In this document: piece by piece, positions 16,642 through 25,615 of the stretch
Layout: every line of letters begins with the position of its first letter
How positions within the stretch are numbered: position 1 is the stretch's first letter
Assembly: GCF_001487165.1 (NCBI RefSeq)
Contig: NZ_LN913006.1
Location: forward strand, 2,390,596 to 2,454,595
Source of the DNA: Blautia massiliensis (ex Durand et al. 2017)
GTDB taxonomy: Bacteria; Bacillota; Clostridia; Lachnospirales; Lachnospiraceae
Reading direction: 5' to 3'
DNA length: 64,000 bases
Made by a program: the position numbers and the translations under genes
The notes under the pieces: generated by a model
Told to the model about the DNA's origin: nothing
What the model saw: only the letters and a program-made list of their open reading frames with translations
Database searches by the model: none

Positions 16642-16719
16642 GAAAAAAAGGCAGATAGCGTCTCCATCTCCGTCCAATGTTGTACACCCACTTTCCGGAA
16701 ATCGTACTTCTATCTGCCT
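16642..16719 (-). terminator. Terminator with long stem-loop after the DUF2142 gene
   Basis: Ten-base arms AGGCAGATAG (16649-16658) and CTATCTGCCT (16710-16719) enclose about 50 bases; on the minus strand seven T residues follow. The large loop could also be a small structured RNA. Confidence 0.65.
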
Positions 16720-16824
16720 GTTTATCCTTTTTCAGAACAGTTTTTTCTTCTGTTATTTACGGATTTGATTATAATATTTTGTTTTCATCCAGTCAAGGAT
16801 TTTTGCTCGACCAGATCCGACACC

Positions 16825-18771
16825 TTATGCAAAACGGCACAATGCCTGCACGAAAAGTGTCGCATAAACGCACAGATCAATACTCCAGGCTCCCAGAAAC
16901 AGCCCCCATGGTGTTTCCCCGGCTCCTTCGGCAAACCGTTTGGGCTTCAGCGCAAGGATCAGCGAAAAAAGAAGCGGCAGAAAATACCGTCCCTGAACGC
17001 CCAGGATCTTATCGTAGCCATAGGCTGTCCACTGTCCGTATAACGTTACAAAGATCAGCGCAAATACCAGGAGACTGACTCCTCCCAGAATGCTCTTTAC
17101 CGGAAGATCCAGACGGATTCCCGACATATCATCATTCCCGGAAACCTGAAGGACCAGGACCAGAAGATATCCCATTGCCAGCAGGGCACAGACAGGAATG
17201 TTCAGCCATCCAAGATTACTTCCTATCATTTCTGTAAGATAGGTCACACCAAAATTATCCAGGCTCCGCACAAAAGTCAGGACAAAGGCAGCCGGATCCT
17301 TCAGGATCCCCACAAGCTGTGCAGCTGTATCCACACCTGGCTGTGACTCACAGAGATATCGGGACGCAATGGCCAGCCAGCCGAAACTTAAGATCAGGAT
17401 CACAGCTCCTGCACAGACCACATGAAACCAGTAATTTTTCCTGCTTTTAAACCGTTCTTTCGGAATCAGGAACAGGAGCAGGCAAAACGGCATGTAAACC
17501 ACTTTGCAAAGACACAGGAATCCGGTCAGCACGTACATCCATATCAGCTGTCTTCTACTCATCACTTCTTTTTGTTTATATCGCATAGCCAGTACAAAGG
17601 CAGCCAGAGCAACCGTCAGAGCCAGGGCCAGGGCATCTGCTGACATGGAATTTGCTGACTGGATATTCACAGGTACCAGCCCCAGAAGTACGAGGAAATT
17701 TTTCCCAACAGGCGTCAGACGAATGGCAAAGAAAAAGAACAGTCCAAACATAAGCATATTGGCGATCCTTCCCGCATAGGCAAGAACCATCGGCCGGTCC
17801 GTAAACAGATCTGCAATGCGGATCCCTACTGCCTGGGGAAGATACGAAGTAGGTGCATACAAGGCTGTATTTCCAAATCCGTAAAACTGTGTTTTTTCCC
17901 GGTCGATACGCTGATCTGCATTCTCTCCGATATCCCATAATGATACATGATCCTTGGCGGAAAATTCCGGAACCAGACCACTGTTAAACGTCCTTCCATA
18001 TGAGAATAAGTCGTTTCCTCCGTTGCCTTCCGACGTCAGATATCCTCTGGAAACCTCATAGCTTCTCAGATAATGGCTGTACTCATCCGGCGAATTAAAG
18101 GCCGGAACCGCCGCCAGCGTACAGATACTCATAAAAATATAAACAACGGCAAACACCACTTCTGCCCGGAGCTGTCTGCGTTTCAGAAATGCAAAGATCA
18201 CCAGCATCACAGCTGCCGCCGCTCCAATCACCAGAAACACCAGTGATTTTGGAAATGGCCTGGAAATGATCCGATAGGCAAGTGTCTGTGTATCATCCTT
18301 CTGGCTCACCAACCCTGCAGCTACTCCGGTATCCCCTTTTGCGCCATCTAAAACGATCCGGAATTTCTGCCCCTTACATTCCGTAAGCTTCTGGTCAAGC
18401 CGGAAATACGTGGCACCCCCCGACGATATGGTCAGTCTGCTGGCCTGCCAGCTCTGGATCTCCCTTTCATTCTGATACAGCGTTATCTGAAACGTTCCAG
18501 CAACCGATGCACTCTCTGTAGAAAGAAAAAGCTCCACACCGGACAGACGGTTCGTTTTGCAGGTAAACTCCTCTTCAAAGCTTCCTCCCGCACCGATCAT
18601 AGACCAGGTATCCGGTCTTGCCTGCTGCTTTACATTTCCGAGGATCTCCGAATCACTAAGCAGATATGCGGAAAAGATCAGGATCATTCCCCATATCAGC
18701 AGATATTTCAGAGCGTTTTTCAGCTCTGCAGACAGGCTGTATGAGCTCCTGTTTTTTTTCTTATTTTTCAT
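16825..18771 (-). CDS. DUF2142 polytopic membrane protein
   Basis: 648 residues from the ATG at 18771, which has AGAGGGA upstream; an earlier in-frame start at 18810 lacks a ribosome site. One N-terminal helix, an extracytoplasmic beta-rich segment (about 60-185), then some ten membrane helices. The segment AVPAFNSPDEYSHYLRSYEV after the first core helices is typical of DUF2142, a GT-C-like family often found in surface polysaccharide loci. The acidic pair in SPDE and the polytopic layout suggest a lipid-linked sugar transferase, but this is inference. Monocistronic here. Confidence 0.8.
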   Translation of the reverse strand: MKNKKKNRSSYSLSAELKNALKYLLIWGMILIFSAYLLSDSEILGNVKQQARPDTWSMIGAGGSFEEEFTCKTNRLSGVELFLSTESASVAGTFQITLYQNEREIQSWQASRLTISSGGATYFRLDQKLTECKGQKFRIVLDGAKGDTGVAAGLVSQKDDTQTLAYRIISRPFPKSLVFLVIGAAAAVMLVIFAFLKRRQLRAEVVFAVVYIFMSICTLAAVPAFNSPDEYSHYLRSYEVSRGYLTSEGNGGNDLFSYGRTFNSGLVPEFSAKDHVSLWDIGENADQRIDREKTQFYGFGNTALYAPTSYLPQAVGIRIADLFTDRPMVLAYAGRIANMLMFGLFFFFAIRLTPVGKNFLVLLGLVPVNIQSANSMSADALALALTVALAAFVLAMRYKQKEVMSRRQLIWMYVLTGFLCLCKVVYMPFCLLLFLIPKERFKSRKNYWFHVVCAGAVILILSFGWLAIASRYLCESQPGVDTAAQLVGILKDPAAFVLTFVRSLDNFGVTYLTEMIGSNLGWLNIPVCALLAMGYLLVLVLQVSGNDDMSGIRLDLPVKSILGGVSLLVFALIFVTLYGQWTAYGYDKILGVQGRYFLPLLFSLILALKPKRFAEGAGETPWGLFLGAWSIDLCVYATLFVQALCRFA

Positions 18772-18830
18772 AATATCCCTCTTACTCACTGTTATTTTCA
18801 CATTCCGCACTATTATAGCATCTGCACGGC

Positions 18831-18861
18831 AAAAAAAGAAGCTGCGTTTTATGGCAGCTTC
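18831..18861 (-). terminator. Terminator of leuA
   Basis: Stem GAAGCTGC/GCAGCTTC with an eight-base loop and seven T residues on the minus strand, about 30 bases past the leuA stop. Confidence 0.9.
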
Positions 18862-18894
18862 TCATTTTTTGTAAACCTATCCGGAACCGGATGC

Positions 18895-20565
18895 TTATCG
18901 ATTGTTGATCGCAGTTACCAGTGCATCAATAGAGGCACGAATGATATCCTGATCAACACCCGCTCCCCAGGCAAGCGTTCCATCCGGTTTACGGATTCCC
19001 ACATAAGCGATAGCCTTGGAGGAAGAACTCTGCTCCAGAGCATGCTCCTGATAAGTCTCCAGTGTGTATTTCAGTTCGTAAGCTTTCTTCAGTGCATTGC
19101 TTACCGCATCCAGACGACCATTTCCGGAAGCCTCTGTAACGATGGTTTTTCCACGGAATGTAGAAGTAACCCGTGTTACGATGCCGTCTTCCTTCTGCTG
19201 GAAATGAGCCTCATTGATGCTGTATGGTTCAACCACATTTTCGAAGGTAGATTTGAACAGGCTGAAGATCTCGTCTGGATGAAGCTCTTTGTGCTTGTGA
19301 TCGGACACTGCTTTGGCTGCATAGCCCATAGCCTCGCGCATTTTCGGAGGAAGGTTCAGGCCAAACTTTGTCTCCAGTATATAGCCTACGCCGCCCTTTC
19401 CGGACTGGCTGTTGATACGGATAACATCTGCGTCGTAGTTTCTTCCCACATCTGTCGGATCGATCGGCAGATACGGAACAGTCCAGTGCTCCAGATCTCC
19501 GTTCTCTCTCCAGTGCATACCCTTTGCGATGGCATCCTGATGCGATCCGGAAAATGCAGCAAATACAAGAGCTCCACTGTACGGACTTCTTTCATAGATC
19601 TGCATTCCGGTACATTTCTCATAAACCTCACAAATATGCGGCATATCAGAAAAATCAATCTTCGGGTCCACACCCTGGGAATACATATTCATACCAAGCG
19701 TTACAATATCCACATTACCGGTACGCTCACCATTTCCGAACAAAGTTCCCTCAATTCGGTCAGCACCTGCAAGAAGACCCATCTCGGAGTCTGCAACGCC
19801 ACATCCACGATCATTGTGCGGATGAAGAGAAACGATCACGTTTTCACGGTATTTCAGATTATCACACATGTATTCCACCTGACTTGCATACACATGCGGC
19901 ATAGAATGCTCAACCGTAACAGGCAGGTTGATGATCGCTTTGTTATCTGCAGTGGGCTGCCATACATCCAGAACCGCATTGCACACCTCCAGTGCATACT
20001 CCGGCTCTGTTCCCGTAAAGCTCTCCGGGCTGTACTCAAACTGAAAATTGCCTTCTGTCTCATCAGCCAGTTTTTTCAGAAGTGCAGCGCCATCTACTGC
20101 GATCTTCAGGATCTCCTCTTTTGATTTTTTGAATACCTGCTCTCGCTGAGATACGGATGTGGAATTGTATACATGAACGATCGCTTTTGGGGCGCCTTTA
20201 ACAGCTTCAAAAGTCTTACGGATAATATGCTCTCTTGCCTGAGTCAGCACCTGGATCGTTACATCCTTCGGGATCAGATCCTGCTCAATCAGCGTACGGA
20301 GAAACTCATACTCTGTCTCAGAAGCAGCCGGAAATCCAACCTCGATCTCTTTAAAACCAATCTTTACAAGAAGCTTGAAAAATTCCACTTTCTGCTCCAG
20401 GCTCATCGGGATCACAAGTGCCTGATTTCCGTCACGAAGGTCTACAGAGCACCAGATCGGGGCCTTATCTACATATTCTTTCTCCGCCCATTTCATACAT
20501 TTCACCGGCGGCATGTAATACTGACGTTTGTACTTGGATGGTGTCATCATTTTGTTTTCCTCCAC
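18895..20565 (-). CDS. leuA: 2-isopropylmalate synthase, long form
   Basis: 556 residues. The catalytic TIM barrel shows the metal-binding Asp in SVDLRDGNQAL, VEVGFPAAS, and the metal ligands in VSLHPHNDRG; a C-terminal LeuA regulatory domain follows (about 430-556). The size and the start (KYMPP-type N-terminus) match the mycobacterial/clostridial LeuA2 form and not the enteric one. It condenses acetyl-CoA and 2-ketoisovalerate, the first step to leucine. Leucine feedback through the C-terminal domain is family knowledge. The gene stands alone behind a Leu T-box. Confidence 0.95.
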   Translation of the reverse strand: MEENKMMTPSKYKRQYYMPPVKCMKWAEKEYVDKAPIWCSVDLRDGNQALVIPMSLEQKVEFFKLLVKIGFKEIEVGFPAASETEYEFLRTLIEQDLIPKDVTIQVLTQAREHIIRKTFEAVKGAPKAIVHVYNSTSVSQREQVFKKSKEEILKIAVDGAALLKKLADETEGNFQFEYSPESFTGTEPEYALEVCNAVLDVWQPTADNKAIINLPVTVEHSMPHVYASQVEYMCDNLKYRENVIVSLHPHNDRGCGVADSEMGLLAGADRIEGTLFGNGERTGNVDIVTLGMNMYSQGVDPKIDFSDMPHICEVYEKCTGMQIYERSPYSGALVFAAFSGSHQDAIAKGMHWRENGDLEHWTVPYLPIDPTDVGRNYDADVIRINSQSGKGGVGYILETKFGLNLPPKMREAMGYAAKAVSDHKHKELHPDEIFSLFKSTFENVVEPYSINEAHFQQKEDGIVTRVTSTFRGKTIVTEASGNGRLDAVSNALKKAYELKYTLETYQEHALEQSSSSKAIAYVGIRKPDGTLAWGAGVDQDIIRASIDALVTAINNR

Positions 20566-20616
20566 TTTCTGTTTCCATTAAAATTTCTCTTTGGTTTCTG
20601 TTTTTGATATAAAGAC

Positions 20617-20932
20617 ATAAAAAAAATCTTCCGACTCTGCAGATTCTGCAAGAGACGAAAGACAACTGCTGTCCTACGCGGTACCACTCTTATTTCATGA
20701 ATAAAAATTCACACACTTGACAGATACGGAATGTATATACATCCTTATATCCTCTCCGGATAACGGCGGACACCGTCTGCGTCTACTCTCTTATATAATA
20801 TATAAAGATTTCAGGCAGATGCTCCGAGGCGAGTTCCACAAATCCCTTCCGCTGCTTCTCACCGGCCAGCAGCTCTCTGTGCTCCGTTCTCTTGTGTACT
20901 ATTCCTCATCTACGCATTTTCTTTTTGAAACT
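20617..20932 (-). promoter_or_regulatory. T-box leader of leuA
   Basis: The minus strand has the T-box core AGAGTGGTACCGCG (20677-20690). It is followed by a terminator stem around CTCTTGCAG/CTGCAGAG with eight T residues (about 20617-20665). Upstream, the specifier loop reads GGAACTCGCCTCGGAGC; CTC (20831-20833) is a Leu codon and sits where the T-box specifier is expected. It should let uncharged tRNA-Leu switch leuA on. Confidence 0.92.
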
Positions 20933-20938
20933 GGTATT

Positions 20939-20967
20939 AGGTTAACACGTTATGGAAGATTTGTCAA
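20939..20967 (-). promoter_or_regulatory. Promoter of the leuA leader
   Basis: TTGACA (20962-20967) and TAACCT (20939-20944) spaced by 17 bases, directly before the T-box stem I. Confidence 0.6.
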
Positions 20968-21069
20968 CGAAATTTTAACGATGCACCGCGCAAAAATTTC
21001 AGTGCATCACTCACGAACAGCAATCCGGGCTGATCCGTTTCTCTGTCTTCCTGCTATCTGCGGCAGACA

Positions 21070-21690
21070 TTATTCGGCTCCCCGCCTGACTGAAAGCTGA
21101 TGACCAATCCAGTACACAGCCCCGCCAATACCTCCTCCAAGAGTATTATATGTCAGATCAGAAACCTGGAACGTCCCAAGCCTCAGGAAAAGCTGCAGAA
21201 GTTCAATGGACAGTGAGAATACAAAGGTAATCTTAAGTCCGGTCCACACAATATTCAAGAATGTTGTTTTTTTCAATATTTTCTTTCCTGCGGTCCAGAA
21301 CAGCAGGATCGTGAACGGAATGAACAGCATCAGATTCTCAATACACTCAGTTGTGAGATATCTGGTACCATCCTCTCCATATTTCCAGATCCACCAGTTC
21401 GCCATCACATCCGAAAGGGGATTCATCCACATATCCCGGTTCAGCAGCGTGCGAAACAAGATCATGGTTGTATAAAAGGTCAGAAAAAACAGCTTCCGAA
21501 AAAAAGCATTTCCTCTGAAATACTGCCACCACACGGAAAAAGCGCCCCTGATTCCCCTTCCACCTGTCTCATTATGGTAGGCAAAGAGATAAAAAAACAG
21601 TACCATCACAGACAGAATCACAGAAAACCAAAATGGCTGGTACAAAGCTGTCAGTACACTTGTAATAATACTTGATATGATGTCTTTCAT
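21070..21690 (-). CDS. VanZ family membrane protein
   Basis: 206 residues from the ATG at 21690 (AAAGGACT upstream); an earlier in-frame start at 21750 has no ribosome site. About five membrane helices. The C-terminal half shows the VanZ signature: ENLMLFIPFTILL, SIELLQLFLRLGTFQVSDL and NTLGGGIGG. VanZ gives low teicoplanin resistance in enterococci; most homologues, like this one, are stand-alone membrane proteins of unknown function. No vancomycin cluster is near. Confidence 0.85.
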   Translation of the reverse strand: MKDIISSIITSVLTALYQPFWFSVILSVMVLFFYLFAYHNETGGRGIRGAFSVWWQYFRGNAFFRKLFFLTFYTTMILFRTLLNRDMWMNPLSDVMANWWIWKYGEDGTRYLTTECIENLMLFIPFTILLFWTAGKKILKKTTFLNIVWTGLKITFVFSLSIELLQLFLRLGTFQVSDLTYNTLGGGIGGAVYWIGHQLSVRRGAE

Positions 21691-22007
21691 TATAAGTCCT
21701 TTCACATAAGCCAGACAGCCGACCATTCTTCTGTCCGGCAGCTCTGTCATTATTCCTACCTATATTACTACACTCTTCCCACAAAAGCCAGAAAAAGATA
21801 TCTCTCACCGCTCTGTCAATCGACCTGCATATCGTTTTTATATTCCTGAAAATGTGAGGGTCATGCGGATATTCGCAATTGAAGTAAGAGACTTACTTAA
21901 TTCGGCTAAACTGCAATATTTTTTTATTTTTAACAAATTTTTGTTATATTTTACCAGCAAAACATGCTATAGTTCATAGTAAGAAAAACATTTCGGAGGT
22001 ATTTTTA
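21691..22007. repeat. Spacer with a short copy of the dispersed repeat (21865-21910)
   Basis: Between vanZ and the GH3 gene is GCGGATATTCGCAATTGAAG followed by TAAGAGACTTACTTAATTCGGCTAAA. It joins the left and right ends of the longer repeat at 56023-56175 with the middle missing. The rest of the spacer holds the GH3 promoter region; TATAGT near 21972 could be its -10, but no good -35 was found. Confidence 0.5.
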
Positions 22008-24278
22008 ATGAAACGTGATCTGAAAAAAATCGTAAGCCAGATGACACTGGAAGAAAAAGCCGGCATGTGCTCAGGTCTTGATTTCTGGCATCTGAAACAT
22101 GTGGAACGCTTGGGGATCCCGGAAGTAATGGTCAGCGACGGCCCTCACGGACTTCGTAAGCAGGATGACAAGGGCGATCATCTTGGAATGAATGACAGCA
22201 TCAAAGCCGTCTGCTTCCCGCCGGCCGCTTTAAGCACCTGCTCCTTTGACCGCAAGCTGGTGGAAGAAATGGGCAAAACCATCGGAAAAGAAGCTCAGGC
22301 CAACGATGTATCCATAGTTCTCGGACCGGCCGTAAACATCAAACGTTCTCCTCTCTGCGGAAGAAACTTCGAATATTATTCTGAGGATCCATATCTCGCA
22401 GGTGAGATCGCAGCCGCTTTTATAAACGGAGTACAGTCCCAGCATGTAGGAACCTCTATCAAGCACTTTGCAGCAAACAACCAGGAATATCACCGCATGA
22501 GCAATTCTTCCGAGGCTGATGAGCGCACTTTACGTGAGATCTATTTCCCTGCATTCGAAACCGCAGTAAAAAAAGCTCAGCCATACACCTTCATGTGCTC
22601 CTACAACCAGATCAACGGCACTTTCGCATCTGAGAATAAATGGCTTCTCACAGATGTTCTCCGCGGTGACTGGGGCTTCAAGGGCTATGTAATGTCCGAC
22701 TGGGGTGCAGTCAATGACCGCGTCAAAGGTCTTGAGGCAGGTCTTGAGCTGGAAATGCCTTCCTCCAATGGGGTCAACGATGCCCTCATCGTACAGGCCG
22801 TAAAAGACGGCTCCCTCAAGGAAGACATTCTTGACCAGGCTGTTGAACGCATTCTACGCATAATTTTTGAATATGCAGACAACCGGGCACCGCAGGAATT
22901 CACCATGGAAAAAGACCATGAAGAAGCACGCCACATTGCCGAAGAATCTATGGTTCTTCTGAAAAACGATGAGCAGATCCTCCCTCTGAAAGCATCCGAG
23001 AAAATTGCTTTCATCGGCGGTTTTGCAAAGAAGCCTCGTTTCCAGGGCGGCGGAAGCTCTCATATTAACTGCTTCAATATCACAAATGCACTGGATTCCG
23101 TTCCTTCCGATGCACAGGTTACTTATGCAGAAGGTTTTCCTGCAGACAAAGATCTCTACGATGACACACTTGCAGCTGAAGCGATCAAAACTGCTGCCGC
23201 CGCTGACAAGGTTGTGATCTTCGCCGGACTTCCGGACAGCTTTGAATCTGAAGGATACGATCGTTCCCACATGAGGCTTCCTGAATGCCAGAACCGTCTC
23301 ATTGCTGAGATCCTTAAAGTACAGCCGAATACCGTGATCGTCCTCCACAACGGTTCCCCCGTGGAGATGCCATGGCTCAATGATATAAAAGGCCTTCTGG
23401 AAGCATACCTCGGCGGTCAGGCAGGCGGTACCGCTGTCGCAAACATCCTTTACGGAAAAGTAAATCCCAGCGGCAAGCTTGCCGAGACAATGCCGCTCAA
23501 GCTCTCCGACAATCCATCCTACCTGAACTTCGGCGGTGGTGAAAAGGTTGAATACCGTGAAGGCGTATTCGTAGGCTATCGCTACTACGATACAAAAGAA
23601 ATGGATGTAGCATATCCGTTTGGCTATGGACTCTCCTACACTACCTTTGCCTGCAGCGACCTGAAGATCTCCAATGAAAATCCTACAGACAAAGACACCA
23701 TCACCGTTTCGGTTGATGTAACAAACACAGGAAATATGGCAGGAAAAGAAGTCGTACAGCTCTATGTCAAAGACTGTACCAGTTCCGCGATCCGTCCGGA
23801 AAAAGAGCTCAAGGGCTTCGAAAAAGTTTTCCTGAACCCAGGCGAGACCAAAACAGTAACCATGGAGCTGGACAAGAGAAGCTTCGCATGGTACAATACA
23901 GAACTTCACGACTGGTTCGCAGCCAGCGGCGAATATAAGCTCCTTGTTGGTACCTCTTCCAGAGATATCCCTCTTGAAGGCAGGATCCATCTGAACAGCA
24001 GCCAGGAACTTCCGATGCATGTTCATATGAATACTACCCTGGGCGAACTGTTCCGCAACCCGAAAACAAGCGAAACAGCAAAAGAACTGACAGCAAAATA
24101 TATCTCAGCCATGAACGTTGGTGAAGAATCTTCTTCTGAAGCCGCTTCCGAAGCGGTCACCGAAGAAATGACAGAAGCCATGACCGACTCCATGCCATTA
24201 CGTGCGCTGGTAAGTTTTGGCGGGTACTCCAGAGAAGAACTTACAGAAATTATTGAAAAATTAAATAAACTGGTATAA
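22008..24278 (+). CDS. Glycoside hydrolase family 3, beta-glucosidase type
   Basis: 756 residues, no signal peptide, so intracellular. The N-terminal barrel begins with MTLEEKAGMCSGLDFWHLK and includes KHFAANNQE and the nucleophile Asp in GYVMSDWGAV (about residue 230). The alpha/beta sandwich includes GGSSHINC and GSPVEMPWL. A C-terminal Fn3-like domain (about 560-640) contains VTNTGNMAGKEVVQLYV. GH3 enzymes of this architecture hydrolyse beta-glucosides or beta-xylosides; specificity cannot be fixed here. GGAGGT lies seven to eight bases before the start. One of few plus-strand genes, monocistronic, with a hairpin downstream. Confidence 0.92.
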   Translation: MKRDLKKIVSQMTLEEKAGMCSGLDFWHLKHVERLGIPEVMVSDGPHGLRKQDDKGDHLGMNDSIKAVCFPPAALSTCSFDRKLVEEMGKTIGKEAQANDVSIVLGPAVNIKRSPLCGRNFEYYSEDPYLAGEIAAAFINGVQSQHVGTSIKHFAANNQEYHRMSNSSEADERTLREIYFPAFETAVKKAQPYTFMCSYNQINGTFASENKWLLTDVLRGDWGFKGYVMSDWGAVNDRVKGLEAGLELEMPSSNGVNDALIVQAVKDGSLKEDILDQAVERILRIIFEYADNRAPQEFTMEKDHEEARHIAEESMVLLKNDEQILPLKASEKIAFIGGFAKKPRFQGGGSSHINCFNITNALDSVPSDAQVTYAEGFPADKDLYDDTLAAEAIKTAAAADKVVIFAGLPDSFESEGYDRSHMRLPECQNRLIAEILKVQPNTVIVLHNGSPVEMPWLNDIKGLLEAYLGGQAGGTAVANILYGKVNPSGKLAETMPLKLSDNPSYLNFGGGEKVEYREGVFVGYRYYDTKEMDVAYPFGYGLSYTTFACSDLKISNENPTDKDTITVSVDVTNTGNMAGKEVVQLYVKDCTSSAIRPEKELKGFEKVFLNPGETKTVTMELDKRSFAWYNTELHDWFAASGEYKLLVGTSSRDIPLEGRIHLNSSQELPMHVHMNTTLGELFRNPKTSETAKELTAKYISAMNVGEESSSEAASEAVTEEMTEAMTDSMPLRALVSFGGYSREELTEIIEKLNKLV

Positions 24279-24464
24279 TTTCACAGGACATCATCCGCCG
24301 AACGAATTATACTTACATAAAAAGCTGCATAAAACGGCATAAAAAGCGACATAATTGGACCGCTATGGCAGTTTCAGATCGCTTGACAAGCATTAAAGCG
24401 GATGTTATCATTACATATGGTTCAAAATCTTGGATCAAACAACAGAATAATCCGAAAAAAATCA

Positions 24465-24497
24465 CTGTCGCTTAATTTAACATTAAGCGGCAGTTTT
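24465..24497 (+). terminator. Terminator downstream of the GH3 gene
   Basis: Stem CTGTCGCTTAAT/ATTAAGCGGCAG (one G-U) with a five-base loop and TTTT. It lies about 190 bases past the GH3 stop. Confidence 0.7.
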
Positions 24498-24922
24498 CAC
24501 ATTCTCTTCATTTTCCTTTCACACAATGCACACATTTTTTTACTATATTATTAACTGTAGATAGCAAATGCTAAACAATCTTTTTCTTTTTCATACTTTT
24601 TTGCCGGGAGTCCGCACAACTCCCGGCCTCCTTTTTTTATTCTTCAGGTAATTCGCCTGCATTTTCTATTATTATTAAAGATATAAAAATATGTCTTGTT
24701 TTTTCTTATTATATATATTATACTAGTTAAGAACTTATTGTTCCCGTCCATTTTGTTCTGCTAACTTGAAAATTTAAATTCCAGTGAAAGAGGCGGTGGA
24801 ATTTAAATAAAAAATTTACGTCCATTTTGTTCTTTGATAATTTCATAGACTTCACACTCGAAACATGATACAATATCCGCACAGAGAAATATGCGGTACA
24901 ATTTTTATAGGAGGATGCGCAT
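24498..24922. other. AT-rich spacer with terminator and paired repeats
   Basis: I see no gene. A strong plus-strand terminator-like hairpin GCCGGGAGT/ACTCCCGGC followed by seven T residues lies at 24603-24637, with no recognised gene before it. Further on, the inverted repeat ATTTAAATTCCA/TGGAATTTAAAT (about 24772-24808) is flanked by two copies of CGTCCATTTTGTTCT (about 24747 and 24820). The arrangement precedes the coiled-coil gene and could be its control region; GGAGGA lies before that start. Confidence 0.45.
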
Positions 24923-25321
24923 ATGCTAGATCAGAAAGATTTGGAATTATTAGCCGGTATGATAAACCCGATCAATGTCCAGTTGGGCAATATAAATAAC
25001 CGATTAGATGGTATCGACGCTCGTCTCGATGCTATGGATGTTCGTTTTGACGGTATCGACGCTCGTCTTGATGCTATGGATGTTCGTTTTGATGAAATAG
25101 ATGCCCGCTTCAACCGGGTAGAAAACAGACTTGAAATGATCGATCTGAAATGTGATACCAACAGAAAACGCCTGGACGACCTTTCACTGGATGTTAAGCT
25201 TGCAGAACGAGATATCCGAAAAGATATCAAGAATTTACAGGACACAACAGAAACTCTTGTCGTTGTACTTCAGGGAAGAGGTATTTTACCTGACCCAGGT
25301 AACACAATACAGACAGCCTGA
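24923..25321 (+). CDS. Small coiled-coil protein with tandem 14-residue repeats
   Basis: 132 residues with no recognised family. Residues about 25-70 consist of 14-residue units of the type GIDARLDAMDVRFD, two of them encoded by nearly identical 42-base tandem copies (25011-25094) and then degenerate ones. The pattern I/V/L-D-x-R-L/F-D is a double heptad, so a continuous coiled coil is expected. Such proteins occur as small phage- or plasmid-like accessory proteins in clostridia; the function is unknown. AGGAGGA sits eight bases before the ATG. No membrane segment or signal peptide. Confidence 0.75.
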   Translation: MLDQKDLELLAGMINPINVQLGNINNRLDGIDARLDAMDVRFDGIDARLDAMDVRFDEIDARFNRVENRLEMIDLKCDTNRKRLDDLSLDVKLAERDIRKDIKNLQDTTETLVVVLQGRGILPDPGNTIQTA

Positions 25322-25455
25322 TCATATCATGTAAAGAGTGTGAAGCCTATGAAAGTATCAAGGGATCACGCTCTTTATTATCATCCATACAACCATCTTT
25401 CTCCTCAAAAAATGGTTGCATTTACAATTCGTTTATGTTATAGTTATATGCGTTG

Positions 25456-25529
25456 CGGGGTATGGCGTAGCTTGGTAGCGCGCACGGCTGGGGGCCGTGA
25501 GGTCGCAGGTTCAAATCCTGTTGCCCCGA
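25456..25529 (+). tRNA. tRNA-Pro (anticodon GGG)
   Basis: A 74-nt cloverleaf: acceptor CGGGGTA/TGCCCCG, the C1-G72 and A73 pattern typical of bacterial tRNA-Pro, D arm around GCGTAGCTTGGTAGCGC, anticodon stem CACGG/CCGTG with loop CTGGGGG (anticodon GGG), and T arm GCAGGTTCAAATCCTGT. CCA is not encoded. A terminator hairpin follows within 30 bases. Confidence 0.95.
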
Positions 25530-25552
25530 TATTTCTAACAAATTCAAGGATT

Positions 25553-25580
25553 TCCGAGGTCTGATGACTTCGGATTTTTT
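25553..25580 (+). terminator. Terminator after tRNA-Pro
   Basis: Stem TCCGAGGTC/GACTTCGGA with TGAT loop followed by seven T residues. Confidence 0.85.
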
Positions 25581-25615
25581 TATTACCTTACTATTTTTCG
25601 AAAGGAAGGTTTTGC

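Noticed and set aside
21070-21690. Considered a glycopeptide resistance gene because of VanZ similarity
   Set aside because: No vanHAX genes are near; lone VanZ proteins are common in Firmicutes and no resistance claim is justified.
24365-24475. A 36-codon plus-strand frame (MAVSDRLTSIKADVI...) before the GH3 terminator
   Set aside because: It has a plausible composition but no ribosome site and no recognisable homology; kept only as a note.
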